The notes under the pieces: generated by a model
The model's database searches: none
The model's input: only the letters and a program-made list of their open reading frames with translations
What the model was told of the DNA's origin: nothing
Made by a program: the position numbers and the translations under genes
Shown here: in pieces, positions 1-7,723 of the stretch
How positions within the stretch are numbered: position 1 is the first letter of the stretch
How the letters are laid out: each line of letters starts with the position of its first letter
Origin: DASYPQ01 sp036006425
GTDB lineage: Bacteria; Planctomycetota; UBA1135; GCA-002686595
Assembly: GCA_036006425.1 (NCBI GenBank)
Contig: DASYPQ010000010.1
Location: forward strand, 243,662-307,661
Direction: 5' to 3'
DNA length: 64,000 bases

Positions 1-611
1 TACGTGAATCCGAGCTCGGACTCGTCGGTCTGGCCGGCGAAGAGATCGGCGGAAGGGGCCTTCTCGATGACGCTCTTCGGCAGGTCGAGAGCCCGAGCGA
101 GCTGCCAGACCTGGTGCTTGTAGAGATCGCCGAGCGGATTCAGCGCGCTCGCGGAGTCGCCGAACTGCGTCGAGTACCCGAGCAGGATCTCGGTCTTGTT
201 GCTCGTGCCGATGACGAGGCCCTTCCACTCGGTCGAGAGATCGTAGAGGACGATCATGCGGCTGCGCGCCATCGCGTTGCCGCGGCGGACGCGGTCGACG
301 ACGGCGTGCACGTCGCAGTAGCCGTCGACCATCGCGCTGATGTCGATCTTCCTCGTCTCGATCCCGAGCTTCTCCGCGACGACGCGCGCGTCCCCCTCGC
401 TGTCGGGGTTCGACGTCTTGTACGGCATCATCACGCCGAGCACGTTCTTCGGACCGAACGCGCGCGCGGCGAGCGCGGCGGACACGGCGGAGTCTACGCC
501 GCCGGAGAGGCCGAGCACGGCGCGCGAGAATCCGAACTTGCCGGCCTCGGACCGGAGGAACTTGACCAGGATGGCCTCGACGAGCGCGGGCTGGATGTCG
601 AGGCCGTTCAT
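1..611 (-). CDS. nadE: NAD+ synthetase, synthetase domain (partial, runs off the left edge)
   Basis: ATP-dependent amidation of nicotinic acid adenine dinucleotide to NAD+, the last step of NAD synthesis, in the cytoplasm. The reverse strand reads from an ATG at 611 without a stop to base 3, about 203 codons. It contains the ATP-pyrophosphatase P-loop SGGVDSA about 40 residues in, followed by MPYKTSNPDSEGDA and GTSNKTE, all typical of NadE. The ATG overlaps the stop of the upstream glutaminase gene in an ATGA, so the two are translationally coupled. In many bacteria both domains sit in one chain of roughly 540-570 residues; here they are two genes. The 3' end lies outside the window. Confidence 0.93.
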   Translation of the reverse strand, partial: MNGLDIQPALVEAILVKFLRSEAGKFGFSRAVLGLSGGVDSAVSAALAARAFGPKNVLGVMMPYKTSNPDSEGDARVVAEKLGIETRKIDISAMVDGYCDVHAVVDRVRRGNAMARSRMIVLYDLSTEWKGLVIGTSNKTEILLGYSTQFGDSASALNPLGDLYKHQVWQLARALDLPKSVIEKAPSADLFAGQTDESELGFT

Positions 612-1462
612 CCGCCGCTCTCGGCACCGTTCGGAGCGAGCGCGCGCAGCACGATCCAGGGCTTCTCGTCGCGCCGGAGAGGCGTCGACGTGCGCGCGCG
701 CTGGAGCGCGTCGCCCGAGATGACTGCGTTCGCGCGGCCCGCTTCGATCCCGTCGATGCGCGCGGCTTCGCGTCCGAACGGATCGACGATCCGCGAGCCG
801 CCGGAGAAGCTGATGCCGTCCTCGCTGCCGACGCGGTTCACGTAGACGATCCAAGTCTGGAAGAAGAGCGCGAGCGCCTCCTGCAGCGTGTTCCACACCT
901 GCGTCGAGCGCAGGCGCGGCTCCGCCTCCGTCACGCCGCGCCCGGGGCTCGAGCTCGGCACGACGATCGCGTCGACGCCCGCGAGGAAGTGGAGCCAGCT
1001 CGCGGCGAGGTGCCACATGTCCTCGCAGATCAGGAATCCGAAGCGCCCGTGCTTGCTTTCGACGATCGCGAAGCTCTCGCCCGCCGCGAAATCGCGGCCT
1101 TCGTCGAACATGCCGTAGTGGACGAGGTGGACCTTGCGGTGAACCGCGAGCACCTTGCCGTCCTCGAGGAACGCGACGGAGTTGTAGATGCGCCCGTCGC
1201 GCGCGCGCTCGGCGAATCCGACGGCGATCGAGATCTCCTTCGAACGCTCGGCGAGCTTCTTGATCGGCGGCGCGTCGAGGGCAAGTGCGACGTCGGCCGT
1301 CTGGTCCTTCAGGAAGTAGCCCGAGAGGGAGAGTTCCGGGAAGACGAGGAGATCGGCGCGCGCCTTCACGGCCACGTCGACCTCGGCGAGGTGCGTCGCG
1401 AGGTTCGCTTCGAGGTTGCCGAGCGTGGGCTCGATCTGGGCCAGTTGGACGCGGCAATTCAT
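608..1462 (-). CDS. Carbon-nitrogen hydrolase, probable glutaminase subunit of NAD+ synthetase
   Basis: A 284-residue nitrilase-superfamily amidase. The catalytic Glu-Lys-Cys triad is visible as E43 (FPELSLSGY), K110 (HRKVHLVHYGMFDE) and C146 (LICEDMWH). The HLVHYGMFDEGR stretch resembles the glutaminase domain of glutamine-dependent NAD synthetases. Its stop overlaps the nadE start by 4 bases, so the likely role is to supply ammonia from glutamine to NadE. It starts 25 bases after the MoxR gene ends, so it probably belongs to the HAD-moxR-amidase-nadE transcript. The alternative is a stand-alone amidase with another substrate, but the coupling to nadE argues against it. There is no signal peptide, so it is cytoplasmic. 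Confidence 0.88.
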   Translation of the reverse strand: MNCRVQLAQIEPTLGNLEANLATHLAEVDVAVKARADLLVFPELSLSGYFLKDQTADVALALDAPPIKKLAERSKEISIAVGFAERARDGRIYNSVAFLEDGKVLAVHRKVHLVHYGMFDEGRDFAAGESFAIVESKHGRFGFLICEDMWHLAASWLHFLAGVDAIVVPSSSPGRGVTEAEPRLRSTQVWNTLQEALALFFQTWIVYVNRVGSEDGISFSGGSRIVDPFGREAARIDGIEAGRANAVISGDALQRARTSTPLRRDEKPWIVLRALAPNGAESGG

Positions 1463-1487
1463 GGCGTGATCCCCACAGGATAGCGTC

Positions 1488-2483
1488 TCAGCCCCGTCGA
1501 GCGCGTTCGACCGCGCGCGCGACGACGTCGTCGGGTCGCGCGCCGGCCGCCTCGGCCTCGAAGCCGAGGATCAGCCGATGCCGCAGCGCCGGAGCCGCGA
1601 GCGCCTCGAGATCCTCCTCGGCGACGAACAAGCGTCCGCGCAGCATCGCGCGCGCCTTCGCCGCGAGCAGCAGCGCCTGCCCGCCGCGCGGGCTCACGCC
1701 GAAGCGCACGAGCCTCTTCACTTCGTCGGGCGCGGAGGCGTCGCCGGGGTGCGTCGCGAGGACGAGGCGCGTGACGAACGCGATCGCGTCCGTGCTCACC
1801 GGAACTTCGCGCACCAGCACCTGCAGCCGCAACAGCCGCTCGCGCGCGAGAGCCGCGTCTGGCGCGGGCTGCTCCGGCCCGATCGTTCCCTCGAGGATCG
1901 CCGACAGCTCCTTCGCTCCCGGGGAGCGCAGCTCGATCTTCAGGAGGAAGCGGTCGAGCTGCGCCTCGGGGAGCGGGTACGTCCCTTCCATCTCGATCGG
2001 GTTCTGCGTCGCGACGACGAAGAACGGTTCCTCGAGCGCGTGCGTTTCGCCGAACACGGTCACCTGGTGCTCCTGCATCGCCTCGAGGAGCGCCGACTGC
2101 GTGCGCGGCGTCGCGCGGTTGATCTCGTCGGCGAGCAGGACATGGCAGAAGATCGGACCCCTCTGGAACACGAAGCGGCGGTCGTCGCGCGCGCTCTCCT
2201 CGAGGATGCGCGTGCCGAGCACGTCCGCGGGCATGAGATCGGGCGTGCACTGCACGCGTCCGAACTCGAGATCGAGGCCGGCCGCGAGGCTCTTCGCGAG
2301 CGTCGTCTTTCCGAGACCCGGCGCGCCTTCGAGCAGCACGTGGCCGCGCGCGAGGAGCGCGACGAGGAGCTCCTCGACGACGCCCGCGTGTCCGAGGAAT
2401 CGCCGTCCGACGGCGGCCTTCAGCGCGTCGACGCCCTTCGAGAGCTCCGCGATCTCGCGTTCCAGAGAGGCTTCTTGACTCAT
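1488..2483 (-). CDS. MoxR-family AAA+ ATPase
   Basis: A 331-residue AAA+ chaperone-like ATPase of the MoxR family, thought to help assemble or activate protein complexes, often with VWA-domain partners. Walker A GAPGLGKT is at about 53-60 and Walker B LLADEIN at about 116-122. The MoxR hallmark ATQNPIEMEGTYPLPEAQLDRF is present, as is a sensor-2 region near VSPRGGQAL. Its ATG directly abuts the stop of the HAD gene (2484/2483), implying translational coupling. The usual DUF58 and VWA partner genes are not nearby; downstream instead are the NAD synthetase genes. The substrate is unknown. Confidence 0.93.
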   Translation of the reverse strand: MSQEASLEREIAELSKGVDALKAAVGRRFLGHAGVVEELLVALLARGHVLLEGAPGLGKTTLAKSLAAGLDLEFGRVQCTPDLMPADVLGTRILEESARDDRRFVFQRGPIFCHVLLADEINRATPRTQSALLEAMQEHQVTVFGETHALEEPFFVVATQNPIEMEGTYPLPEAQLDRFLLKIELRSPGAKELSAILEGTIGPEQPAPDAALARERLLRLQVLVREVPVSTDAIAFVTRLVLATHPGDASAPDEVKRLVRFGVSPRGGQALLLAAKARAMLRGRLFVAEEDLEALAAPALRHRLILGFEAEAAGARPDDVVARAVERARRG

Positions 2484-3200
2484 TCAGGCGACGTGGGCGA
2501 TCCACTCGGAGAGTTCCCAGAGGCTACCCACGAGCGGGGCTCCGGTCGCCGGATCGCTCGCGATTCCGGCGCGCGGCCCGCCGGCGTGGTCGACGCGCAC
2601 GGCGCCGAGGCCGGCGGCGCGTGCGCCGCGCACGTCCTTCTCGACGTCGTCGCCGACGTGCACCGCCTGCGACGGCTCGACGCCCGCGCGAGCGCACGCG
2701 CGCGCGAAGATCTCCGGCGCCGGCTTCTCGACGCGCTCGATCGCCGAGGCAAGGACGAAGTCGACGCGCTCGGAGACGCCGAGTCCGGCGAGGATCCCGG
2801 GCAGGCGCTGGCTCCAGTTCGACACGATGCCGACCGCGAGGCCGCGGCGCCGCAACGACTCGAGCAGCTCGAGCCCGCCGGGAAAAAGGCGGAACGTCTC
2901 CGGATCGGAGAAGCGCGCGAAGAGCTCGTCCCGCAGGGCCGGCAGCTCGCTCCTGGACAAATCCAGGCCGTCGTGGAAGATGCGCTCGATGTACGAGGTG
3001 AACCAGCCTTCGCTGTAGCGGAACGCTCCGTCGATCTCGCGCGGGAGCTCGCGGTGGGCCGCGCGCATCAGATCGGTCATGCGTTCCGCGGACAGTTCCA
3101 GCCCCCTCCGGCGCGCTGCCAGGGCGTAGATTTCGGATCGGGAAGGCTTCTCGTAAAGCAGCGTGTTGCCGGCGTCGATGAAGATTGCGCGCAGGGGCAT
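2484..3200 (-). CDS. HAD-superfamily hydrolase (HDHD3-like)
   Basis: A 238-residue phosphatase-fold protein with a helical cap between motifs I and II. Motif I is FIDAGNTLL, with nucleophile D9. The second acidic residue of the usual DxD is replaced by Gly (D-A-G-N-T), as happens in some HDHD3-like members. Motif II is VSNWS, motif III the Lys in VEKPAPEIF, and motif IV GDDVEKD, so the acid pocket is otherwise complete. It is the first gene of a minus-strand operon with moxR, the amidase and nadE, starting 87 bases from the divergent TPR gene. The substrate cannot be named; a small phosphate ester is likely. Loss of the general acid/base Asp could lower phosphatase activity. Confidence 0.85.
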   Translation of the reverse strand: MPLRAIFIDAGNTLLYEKPSRSEIYALAARRRGLELSAERMTDLMRAAHRELPREIDGAFRYSEGWFTSYIERIFHDGLDLSRSELPALRDELFARFSDPETFRLFPGGLELLESLRRRGLAVGIVSNWSQRLPGILAGLGVSERVDFVLASAIERVEKPAPEIFARACARAGVEPSQAVHVGDDVEKDVRGARAAGLGAVRVDHAGGPRAGIASDPATGAPLVGSLWELSEWIAHVA

Positions 3201-3287
3201 GGGTCAGGCAGGCCCGGGCGAGGCCTGGGGACTTGAAGTGTCGCAGATCGGTTCCAGGGTGAGGAGCATCGGCTGGCGCGGAGAGCG

Positions 3288-4304
3288 ATGAGCGAGAGAC
3301 TCGAGCGAACCACAGCAAGTAGATCGATCCTGCCAGCGCTCGCCGCGCTCGTGATGAGCGGTTGCTCCACGCCGGAGCGCGCGGTGCTGCGCGTGCTGCC
3401 TTCCCGCACGGAAGCCGAGGCCGCGACGCAGGCCGGCGACTGGAAGGCGGCCGCGGAGCGTTGGTACGCGCTCTTCATGGCGGATCCGGGCCGTCCGATC
3501 GACGCCTGCGCGGCCGCGTCGCGCGCGTTCCTCGCGCTCAAGGACGCCGAGAGCGCATCGCACGTCCTCGACATGGGGCTCACCGTGCACGCGACCGACG
3601 CGGATCTCCTCGAGCTCAAGGGCGAGGCCCTCGTCGCTCTCGGATTCCGCCGCGCGGCGGAGGACTACTTCGACCGCGCCCTCGCGGTCGACCCGCGGCG
3701 CGTCTCGGCGCTCGTGAACCTCGGGAAGCTGCGGATCGACCTCGGACTCGAGAGCGCCGCGGTGAAACCGCTGCGGCGCGCGGTCGAGATCACGGGCGGG
3801 GACTTCCAGACCTGGCGCCTGCTCGCGAAAGCCGAGCGCGAATCCAACAACCCGCGCGGCGCCTACGAGTCGTGGGTCCGCGCGTTCACGATGGGCGAGG
3901 GATCGGTCGAGGACCTCGTCGAAGCCGCGTCGCTGTTCGTCGACGAGTCGTTCCGCAAGGCGCACCCGGAATCCGGCGAGCAGATGGTCCATTGGCTGCG
4001 GAGCGCGATCGCCCGCGAGCCCCAGTGCGCGCGCGCGCACTTCCAGCTCGGCGTCCTGTCGGAAGAGACGGGGCAACGCGAGGACGCCGTCGAGCACTAC
4101 CGCCGCGCCGTCGAGATCGACCCTTCCTGCCTGATGGCACTGACGAACCTCGCCGTGCTGTACTCTTCGCTCGGCCAGGAGCAAGGCGCCCGCGAGATGG
4201 TGACGCGCGCGCTGACGCTCGAGCAGGACGGCAACCGACGCAAGGCGCTGCAGAAGCTGCTCGACCCGTTCGATCGCAAGTCGAAGAGCGGCGAGGTTCC
4301 CTAG
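3288..4304 (+). CDS. TPR-repeat lipoprotein
   Basis: A 338-residue exported protein. Residues 1-26 form a lipoprotein-type signal ending MSGC (C26), so it is probably anchored in an envelope membrane. The rest is a run of tetratricopeptide helices, for example EDYFDRALAVDPRRVSALVN and EDAVEHYRRAVEIDPSCLMA, covering about residues 45-320. The charged C-terminus ends KSKSGEVP. TPR scaffolds bind partner proteins; no catalytic domain is seen. It is transcribed alone, divergent from the HAD operon, and converges with the SGRY-motif gene 12 bases beyond its stop. The partner and process are unknown. Confidence 0.82.
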   Translation: MSERLERTTASRSILPALAALVMSGCSTPERAVLRVLPSRTEAEAATQAGDWKAAAERWYALFMADPGRPIDACAAASRAFLALKDAESASHVLDMGLTVHATDADLLELKGEALVALGFRRAAEDYFDRALAVDPRRVSALVNLGKLRIDLGLESAAVKPLRRAVEITGGDFQTWRLLAKAERESNNPRGAYESWVRAFTMGEGSVEDLVEAASLFVDESFRKAHPESGEQMVHWLRSAIAREPQCARAHFQLGVLSEETGQREDAVEHYRRAVEIDPSCLMALTNLAVLYSSLGQEQGAREMVTRALTLEQDGNRRKALQKLLDPFDRKSKSGEVP

Positions 4305-4316
4305 TCGGGCTGCGGG

Positions 4317-4553
4317 CTATTTGACGAGCGAGTCGACGAGCGCGTCGAGCTTCGCCGTCAGCTCCTCGGCGAACTCGTCGCCGAAGTCCATGCGCAGGAC
4401 GTCGATCTCCTCGAACATGTAGCGCCCGCTCGCGCGGCTGAAGGGGATGCCGTACTCCCACTTGCTGCCGTCGGCGGCGTGGATCACGACTTCGACCTGG
4501 TCGTCGCCTTCGACGGGGAGCACCGTGTAGCTCTTGACGGAGTAGTTGGCCAT
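4317..4553 (-). CDS. Small SGRY-motif protein (78 aa), unknown function
   Basis: A 78-residue acidic protein without signal peptide or membrane segment. It is real because a second copy of the family lies at 30279-30512. The two share, without gaps, DGS-x3-Y-x3-F-x3-SGRY, then F, E, D and L at fixed spacing, then DFG-x-E (17 of 33 positions by my count). The N-terminal half looks like beta strands (VEVVIHAADGSKWEYGI) and the C-terminal half like a helix. It is the last gene of the mltA-methyltransferase operon, 29 bases behind its neighbour. I do not recognise the family; its size and charge suggest a small cytoplasmic binding or regulatory protein. Confidence 0.78.
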   Translation of the reverse strand: MANYSVKSYTVLPVEGDDQVEVVIHAADGSKWEYGIPFSRASGRYMFEEIDVLRMDFGDEFAEELTAKLDALVDSLVK

Positions 4554-4582
4554 GCGCGGATCCATCCTATCCCGCGCGGGAC

Positions 4583-5341
4583 TCAGCGCGCGCGCCACAC
4601 TTCGAAGTCGTGCCAGGGGTGCGTGTCGAAGCTCTCGACGCGGACGAATCCCGCCTCCGCGAGCTCCTTGTCGAGGACTCCGGCGGGGAGCTTGTGCTCG
4701 GGCGGAGGACCGACAGGCAGCTTCCCCGGCTTGTACTCGAGCAGGACGAGTCGACCGGCGGGTTTCAGGACGAACTGCAGGCGCCGCATGTACGCGACGC
4801 GGTCCTCGAGATGGTGGTATGTGTCGCCGATGAACACGACGTCGCAGCTCGCGGGCGGGAAGTGGGGATCGTCCGTCGACGCGAGCACCGGCACGATGTT
4901 CTTCAGGCCTTGCGCGTGGATCTTCTCGCGGACCTGGTCGAGCTGCTGTGGCTCGATGTCGCAGGCGTAGACGACGCCTTTCGGACAAGCCTTCGCGAAG
5001 GCGACGGAGAAGACGCCCGGGCCGCAACCGAGGTCGCCGACCGTCGCGTCGGCGGGGAGCGCGAGCTTCGACACGACGAGATCGACCTGGAGGTCGGCGA
5101 CGCGGCTCTCTCCCTGGAGCACCTCGATGTAGCGCGCGACGTCGGGGTTGCCCTTCGGGTCGCGGTTCGGCGCGGGCGCCGGAGTCTCCGGTCGCGCGGC
5201 GGGTGCCGGGGTCTGCGGCTGCGCGGCCGGTGCTGCGGTCTCCGGCTGCGCAGCGGGTGCCGCGGTCTCGTGCCGCGGCGGGCTCGTGCAGCTCGCGGCG
5301 AGCGCGAGAGCCAGGGCGAGCACGGATCGGAGCGATCGCAT
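4583..5341 (-). CDS. Predicted lipoprotein with SAM-methyltransferase domain
   Basis: 252 residues. A lipoprotein signal (cleavage before C18, LAASC) is followed by an Ala-Pro rich linker of about four 9-residue repeats (ETAAPAAQP-like, about 25-60). A class I methyltransferase domain follows, with motif I VGDLGCGPGVFS, an acidic residue after strand 2 (ACDIEP) and a later DVVFIGDTYHHLED. Methyltransferases normally use cytoplasmic SAM, so a lipid-anchored, apparently exported one is odd: either the fold does something else outside, or the N-terminus stays cytoplasmic. It lies 11 bases downstream of a second, unrelated-looking methyltransferase in the mltA operon. The substrate is unknown. 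Confidence 0.82.
   Translation of the reverse strand: MRSLRSVLALALALAASCTSPPRHETAAPAAQPETAAPAAQPQTPAPAARPETPAPAPNRDPKGNPDVARYIEVLQGESRVADLQVDLVVSKLALPADATVGDLGCGPGVFSVAFAKACPKGVVYACDIEPQQLDQVREKIHAQGLKNIVPVLASTDDPHFPPASCDVVFIGDTYHHLEDRVAYMRRLQFVLKPAGRLVLLEYKPGKLPVGPPPEHKLPAGVLDKELAEAGFVRVESFDTHPWHDFEVWRAR
5181..5272 (-). repeat. 27-bp tandem repeat encoding Ala-Pro linker
   Basis: Three near-identical 27-bp units (5181-5207, 5208-5234, 5235-5261) and a partial fourth lie inside the lipoprotein methyltransferase gene and encode 9-residue Pro-Ala-Ala-Gln/Arg-Pro-Glu-Thr type units. Unit length is a multiple of three, so copy-number change would lengthen or shorten the linker without shifting the frame. 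Confidence 0.75.
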
Positions 5342-5352
5342 GGGACGCGAGT

Positions 5353-6075
5353 CTACTCGACGCGCTCGAACACGCCGATCAGGCTCAGGCCCTTCAGGCC
5401 CGGGACGCGGTCGATCAGCGCGAGCATCGGGATCAACGCGTTCACGAGCTTCAGCTTGCCCGGGGAAAACGTCTCGGAGTAGCTCTCCCGGCGGTGCCGC
5501 TTCATCCGGTAGCCCCACGCTCCGGCCGCGTTCATGTGGCGCAGCCGGCGCGTGCGGAATCCGCGCGAAGTCATCAGCCGCTCGAGCCCCTCGACGTCGT
5601 ACCGCCTCCAGTGGCCGGACACGCGGTCGATCTCGCCGTACAGGCGCGACTGCGCCGGAACCTTGAGCACGGCCTTGCCGCCCGGCTTCAGGTGCCGCGC
5701 GATCTTCCCGACGAACGCGGCGTCGTCCTCGAAGTGCTCGAGCACGTCGAGAGCGACGACGGCGTCCGCGCGGACGCCCTCGAGCTCGCGCCAGTCGCCC
5801 GCGAGATCGACGCGCGCCGTCCGGATCTTTCCCTTCGGGTAGCTCGCCGCCAGGCGATCGAGGAGCTCCTGCTCGAGGTCGACCGCGACCACGCGCTCGA
5901 CGCGGTCCGCGTAGTTGCGCACGACGAAGCCGGCGCCGCTGCCGAGCTCGAGCACCGTCCCCGACATCTGGTCCGCGAAGTGGGAGCAGATCCACGCGTA
6001 GTAGTTCGGCAGGAACGCCATCCGCTCCTGCGCTTCGTGGAAGACGGCGGACGGGGGGACTTCGGGCGCACTCAT
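5353..6075 (-). CDS. Class I SAM-dependent methyltransferase
   Basis: A 240-residue cytoplasmic methyltransferase. Motif I VLELGSGAGFV is at about 41-51, followed by VVAVDLEQEL and the post-II signature ADAVVALDVLEHFEDD, then HLKPGGKAVLKVPAQSRLYGEID. That last segment is typical of methyltransferases near polysaccharide or lipid genes, but the substrate cannot be told. The C-terminal third (MKRHRRESYSE, LVNALIPMLALIDRVPGLKG) includes a hydrophobic helix that may touch the membrane. It starts 4 bases after the mltA stop and ends 11 bases before the lipoprotein methyltransferase, so it is co-transcribed with both. Confidence 0.87.
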   Translation of the reverse strand: MSAPEVPPSAVFHEAQERMAFLPNYYAWICSHFADQMSGTVLELGSGAGFVVRNYADRVERVVAVDLEQELLDRLAASYPKGKIRTARVDLAGDWRELEGVRADAVVALDVLEHFEDDAAFVGKIARHLKPGGKAVLKVPAQSRLYGEIDRVSGHWRRYDVEGLERLMTSRGFRTRRLRHMNAAGAWGYRMKRHRRESYSETFSPGKLKLVNALIPMLALIDRVPGLKGLSLIGVFERVE

Positions 6076-6079
6076 CTCC

Positions 6080-7252
6080 TCAGGGTTGCGGCGCGACCCC
6101 GTCCTTCAGGAACAAGTAGTAGAGCTGCCCCTCGACGCGCGTCGCGCCCGACGAGCGCTCGGCTTCCGGCCCGATGCCGAGGTACACGTCGGCACGGCCG
6201 GCCGTCCGGATCGCGCCGCCAGTGTCCTGGTCCAGCATGAAGCGGTGCAATTCGCGCGCTTCCGAGCCCTTTCCGACGCGCCCCTCGACGAAGACGACGG
6301 ATCCACGGGGGAAAAGCGTCTTGTCCGTCGCGAGCGATCGACCCGACGTCACGGGCACGTTCAGCGAGCCGTGCGGGTTGCCGTCGATCTTCGTGAAGAA
6401 CACATAGGAGTCGTTGCGCGCGAGGTAGCTCTCGACCTCGCCCGGGTGCTCGCTCGCCCATCTGCGGATCGACGCGAGGCTCACCTCGTCCTTCTTGAGC
6501 TTCCCTTCCTTGACGAGCTCCTGCCCGAGCGACGTGTAGCGTTGCCCGTTCTTGCCTGCGTAGCCGAGACGGTAGAGCTCGCCGTTCTGGAGCCGGATGA
6601 ACGCGGATCCGTTGACGTGCGCGATGTACGCGTCGAGCGGGTCGCGGAGCCACGCGAGCTCGAGTCCCTTGCCTGCGAGCATCGCGCTCGCTTCGATCGC
6701 GCGGCGCGTCGGGTAGGGCTCGACGCCGGCGTCCGTCTTGCGGCCGAGGATCTCGCCCTCCGGGCCTTTCGCGAGATCCGGCGGCAGCGCGTACAGCGGA
6801 TAGCGATAGTTCGCGTCCTGCGCGAGCCGGCCGTCGAGGATCGGCGTGCAGTAGCCTGTGAAGAGGACTCCGCCTCCCTTCCCGTCCCAGCCGGCGCTCT
6901 TGTACACCTGGAACTCGGCGTCGAGCGCGCGCGCGAATTCCTGCTCGCTGCCCGACTTCGCGAGCAGGTCGCGGTACCGCTCGAGGCTCGCGAGCGCGCG
7001 CTCGTGCGAGACGTTCTCGATCGGGAAGTAGCGCGGCGCCGACTTGCGCTTCATGAACTCGATCGACTGCTCGACGGCGGGCGCGAGGTCGTCGCGCTCG
7101 CGCCACTGCGCGCCGAAATCGGGGTGCGCCTCGCCGGGTTTCAACGCGATGAGCGCGGGAGCTCCGGGCGGGAGCGCGCGGCCGTAGTCGGGGACGGTCT
7201 TGCAGGCGGCGCTCGCGAGAAGGAGGACCGTGCAGAGGAGGTTGAGCTTCAT
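6080..7252 (-). CDS. mltA: Membrane-bound lytic murein transglycosylase A
   Basis: A 390-residue peptidoglycan-cleaving enzyme that cuts between MurNAc and GlcNAc to leave 1,6-anhydro ends. The lipoprotein signal ends at C17 (LASAAC). The MltA domain includes FTGYCTPILDG, SAFIRLQNGE and LGYAGKNGQRYTSLG. The C-terminal 3D domain carries the expected catalytic Asp in FMLDQDTGGAIRTAGRADVY. I chose the ATG at 7252 because it gives a clean lipoprotein signal; the frame stays open upstream without coding character. It is the first gene of an operon with two methyltransferases and the SGRY-motif gene. It indicates a murein sacculus. Confidence 0.94.
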   Translation of the reverse strand: MKLNLLCTVLLLASAACKTVPDYGRALPPGAPALIALKPGEAHPDFGAQWRERDDLAPAVEQSIEFMKRKSAPRYFPIENVSHERALASLERYRDLLAKSGSEQEFARALDAEFQVYKSAGWDGKGGGVLFTGYCTPILDGRLAQDANYRYPLYALPPDLAKGPEGEILGRKTDAGVEPYPTRRAIEASAMLAGKGLELAWLRDPLDAYIAHVNGSAFIRLQNGELYRLGYAGKNGQRYTSLGQELVKEGKLKKDEVSLASIRRWASEHPGEVESYLARNDSYVFFTKIDGNPHGSLNVPVTSGRSLATDKTLFPRGSVVFVEGRVGKGSEARELHRFMLDQDTGGAIRTAGRADVYLGIGPEAERSSGATRVEGQLYYLFLKDGVAPQP

Positions 7253-7387
7253 GGTGGGTCGGCGGCGAGGTTTCGTCGTGGGGCGGAGCGGGGCGCTCGG
7301 ATTGTGGGTTTCCCGCGGCCGCTTGTCTTGGAAAAGCTGGCGATCTAGGCCTTGTTCGCGGCCCCGGCGCGGTCGAAACTCGGGCCC

Positions 7388-7699
7388 GTGCCGTGCCTCC
7401 TCGGGTGCCTCGCGCTGTCGATGCCGCGAATCGTCCTCGCGCTCATCTGGCTCTTCAGCGACTACCTCGACACGGTCTACCAGACGAAGCTCTGGCCGCT
7501 GCTCGGTTTCCTGTTCCTTCCGCTGACGACCCTCGCGTACGCGTTCGCGATGCACTTCGGTGCGATGCAGTGGACTCCGATCGGAATCGCCGCGGTCGTC
7601 ACCGCCGTCCTCGTCGATCTCGGACTGATCCACACGGGGCGCTCGGCGCGCGGGCGGGGCGTGAAGGCGATCACGGTCAAGGGCGAGAGGGTGGGCTGA
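7388..7699 (+). CDS. Small integral membrane protein, unknown function
   Basis: About 103 residues from a GTG at 7388; an ATG at 7421 is an alternative. The start is uncertain, but PCLLGC followed by a PRIVLALIWLFSDYL helix resembles small membrane proteins seen in many bacteria. Three hydrophobic segments are visible: IVLALIWLF, LLGFLFLPLTTLAYAFAM and IGIAAVVTAVLVDLGLI. The basic tail GRSARGRGVKAITVKG should be cytoplasmic. It lies divergent from mltA and 24 bases upstream of arsM, so it could share a transcript with the arsenic genes. There is no recognisable catalytic motif. Confidence 0.65.
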   Translation: MPCLLGCLALSMPRIVLALIWLFSDYLDTVYQTKLWPLLGFLFLPLTTLAYAFAMHFGAMQWTPIGIAAVVTAVLVDLGLIHTGRSARGRGVKAITVKGERVG

Positions 7700-7723
7700 G
7701 GTCGCCTCGACCAGGATACGGCG

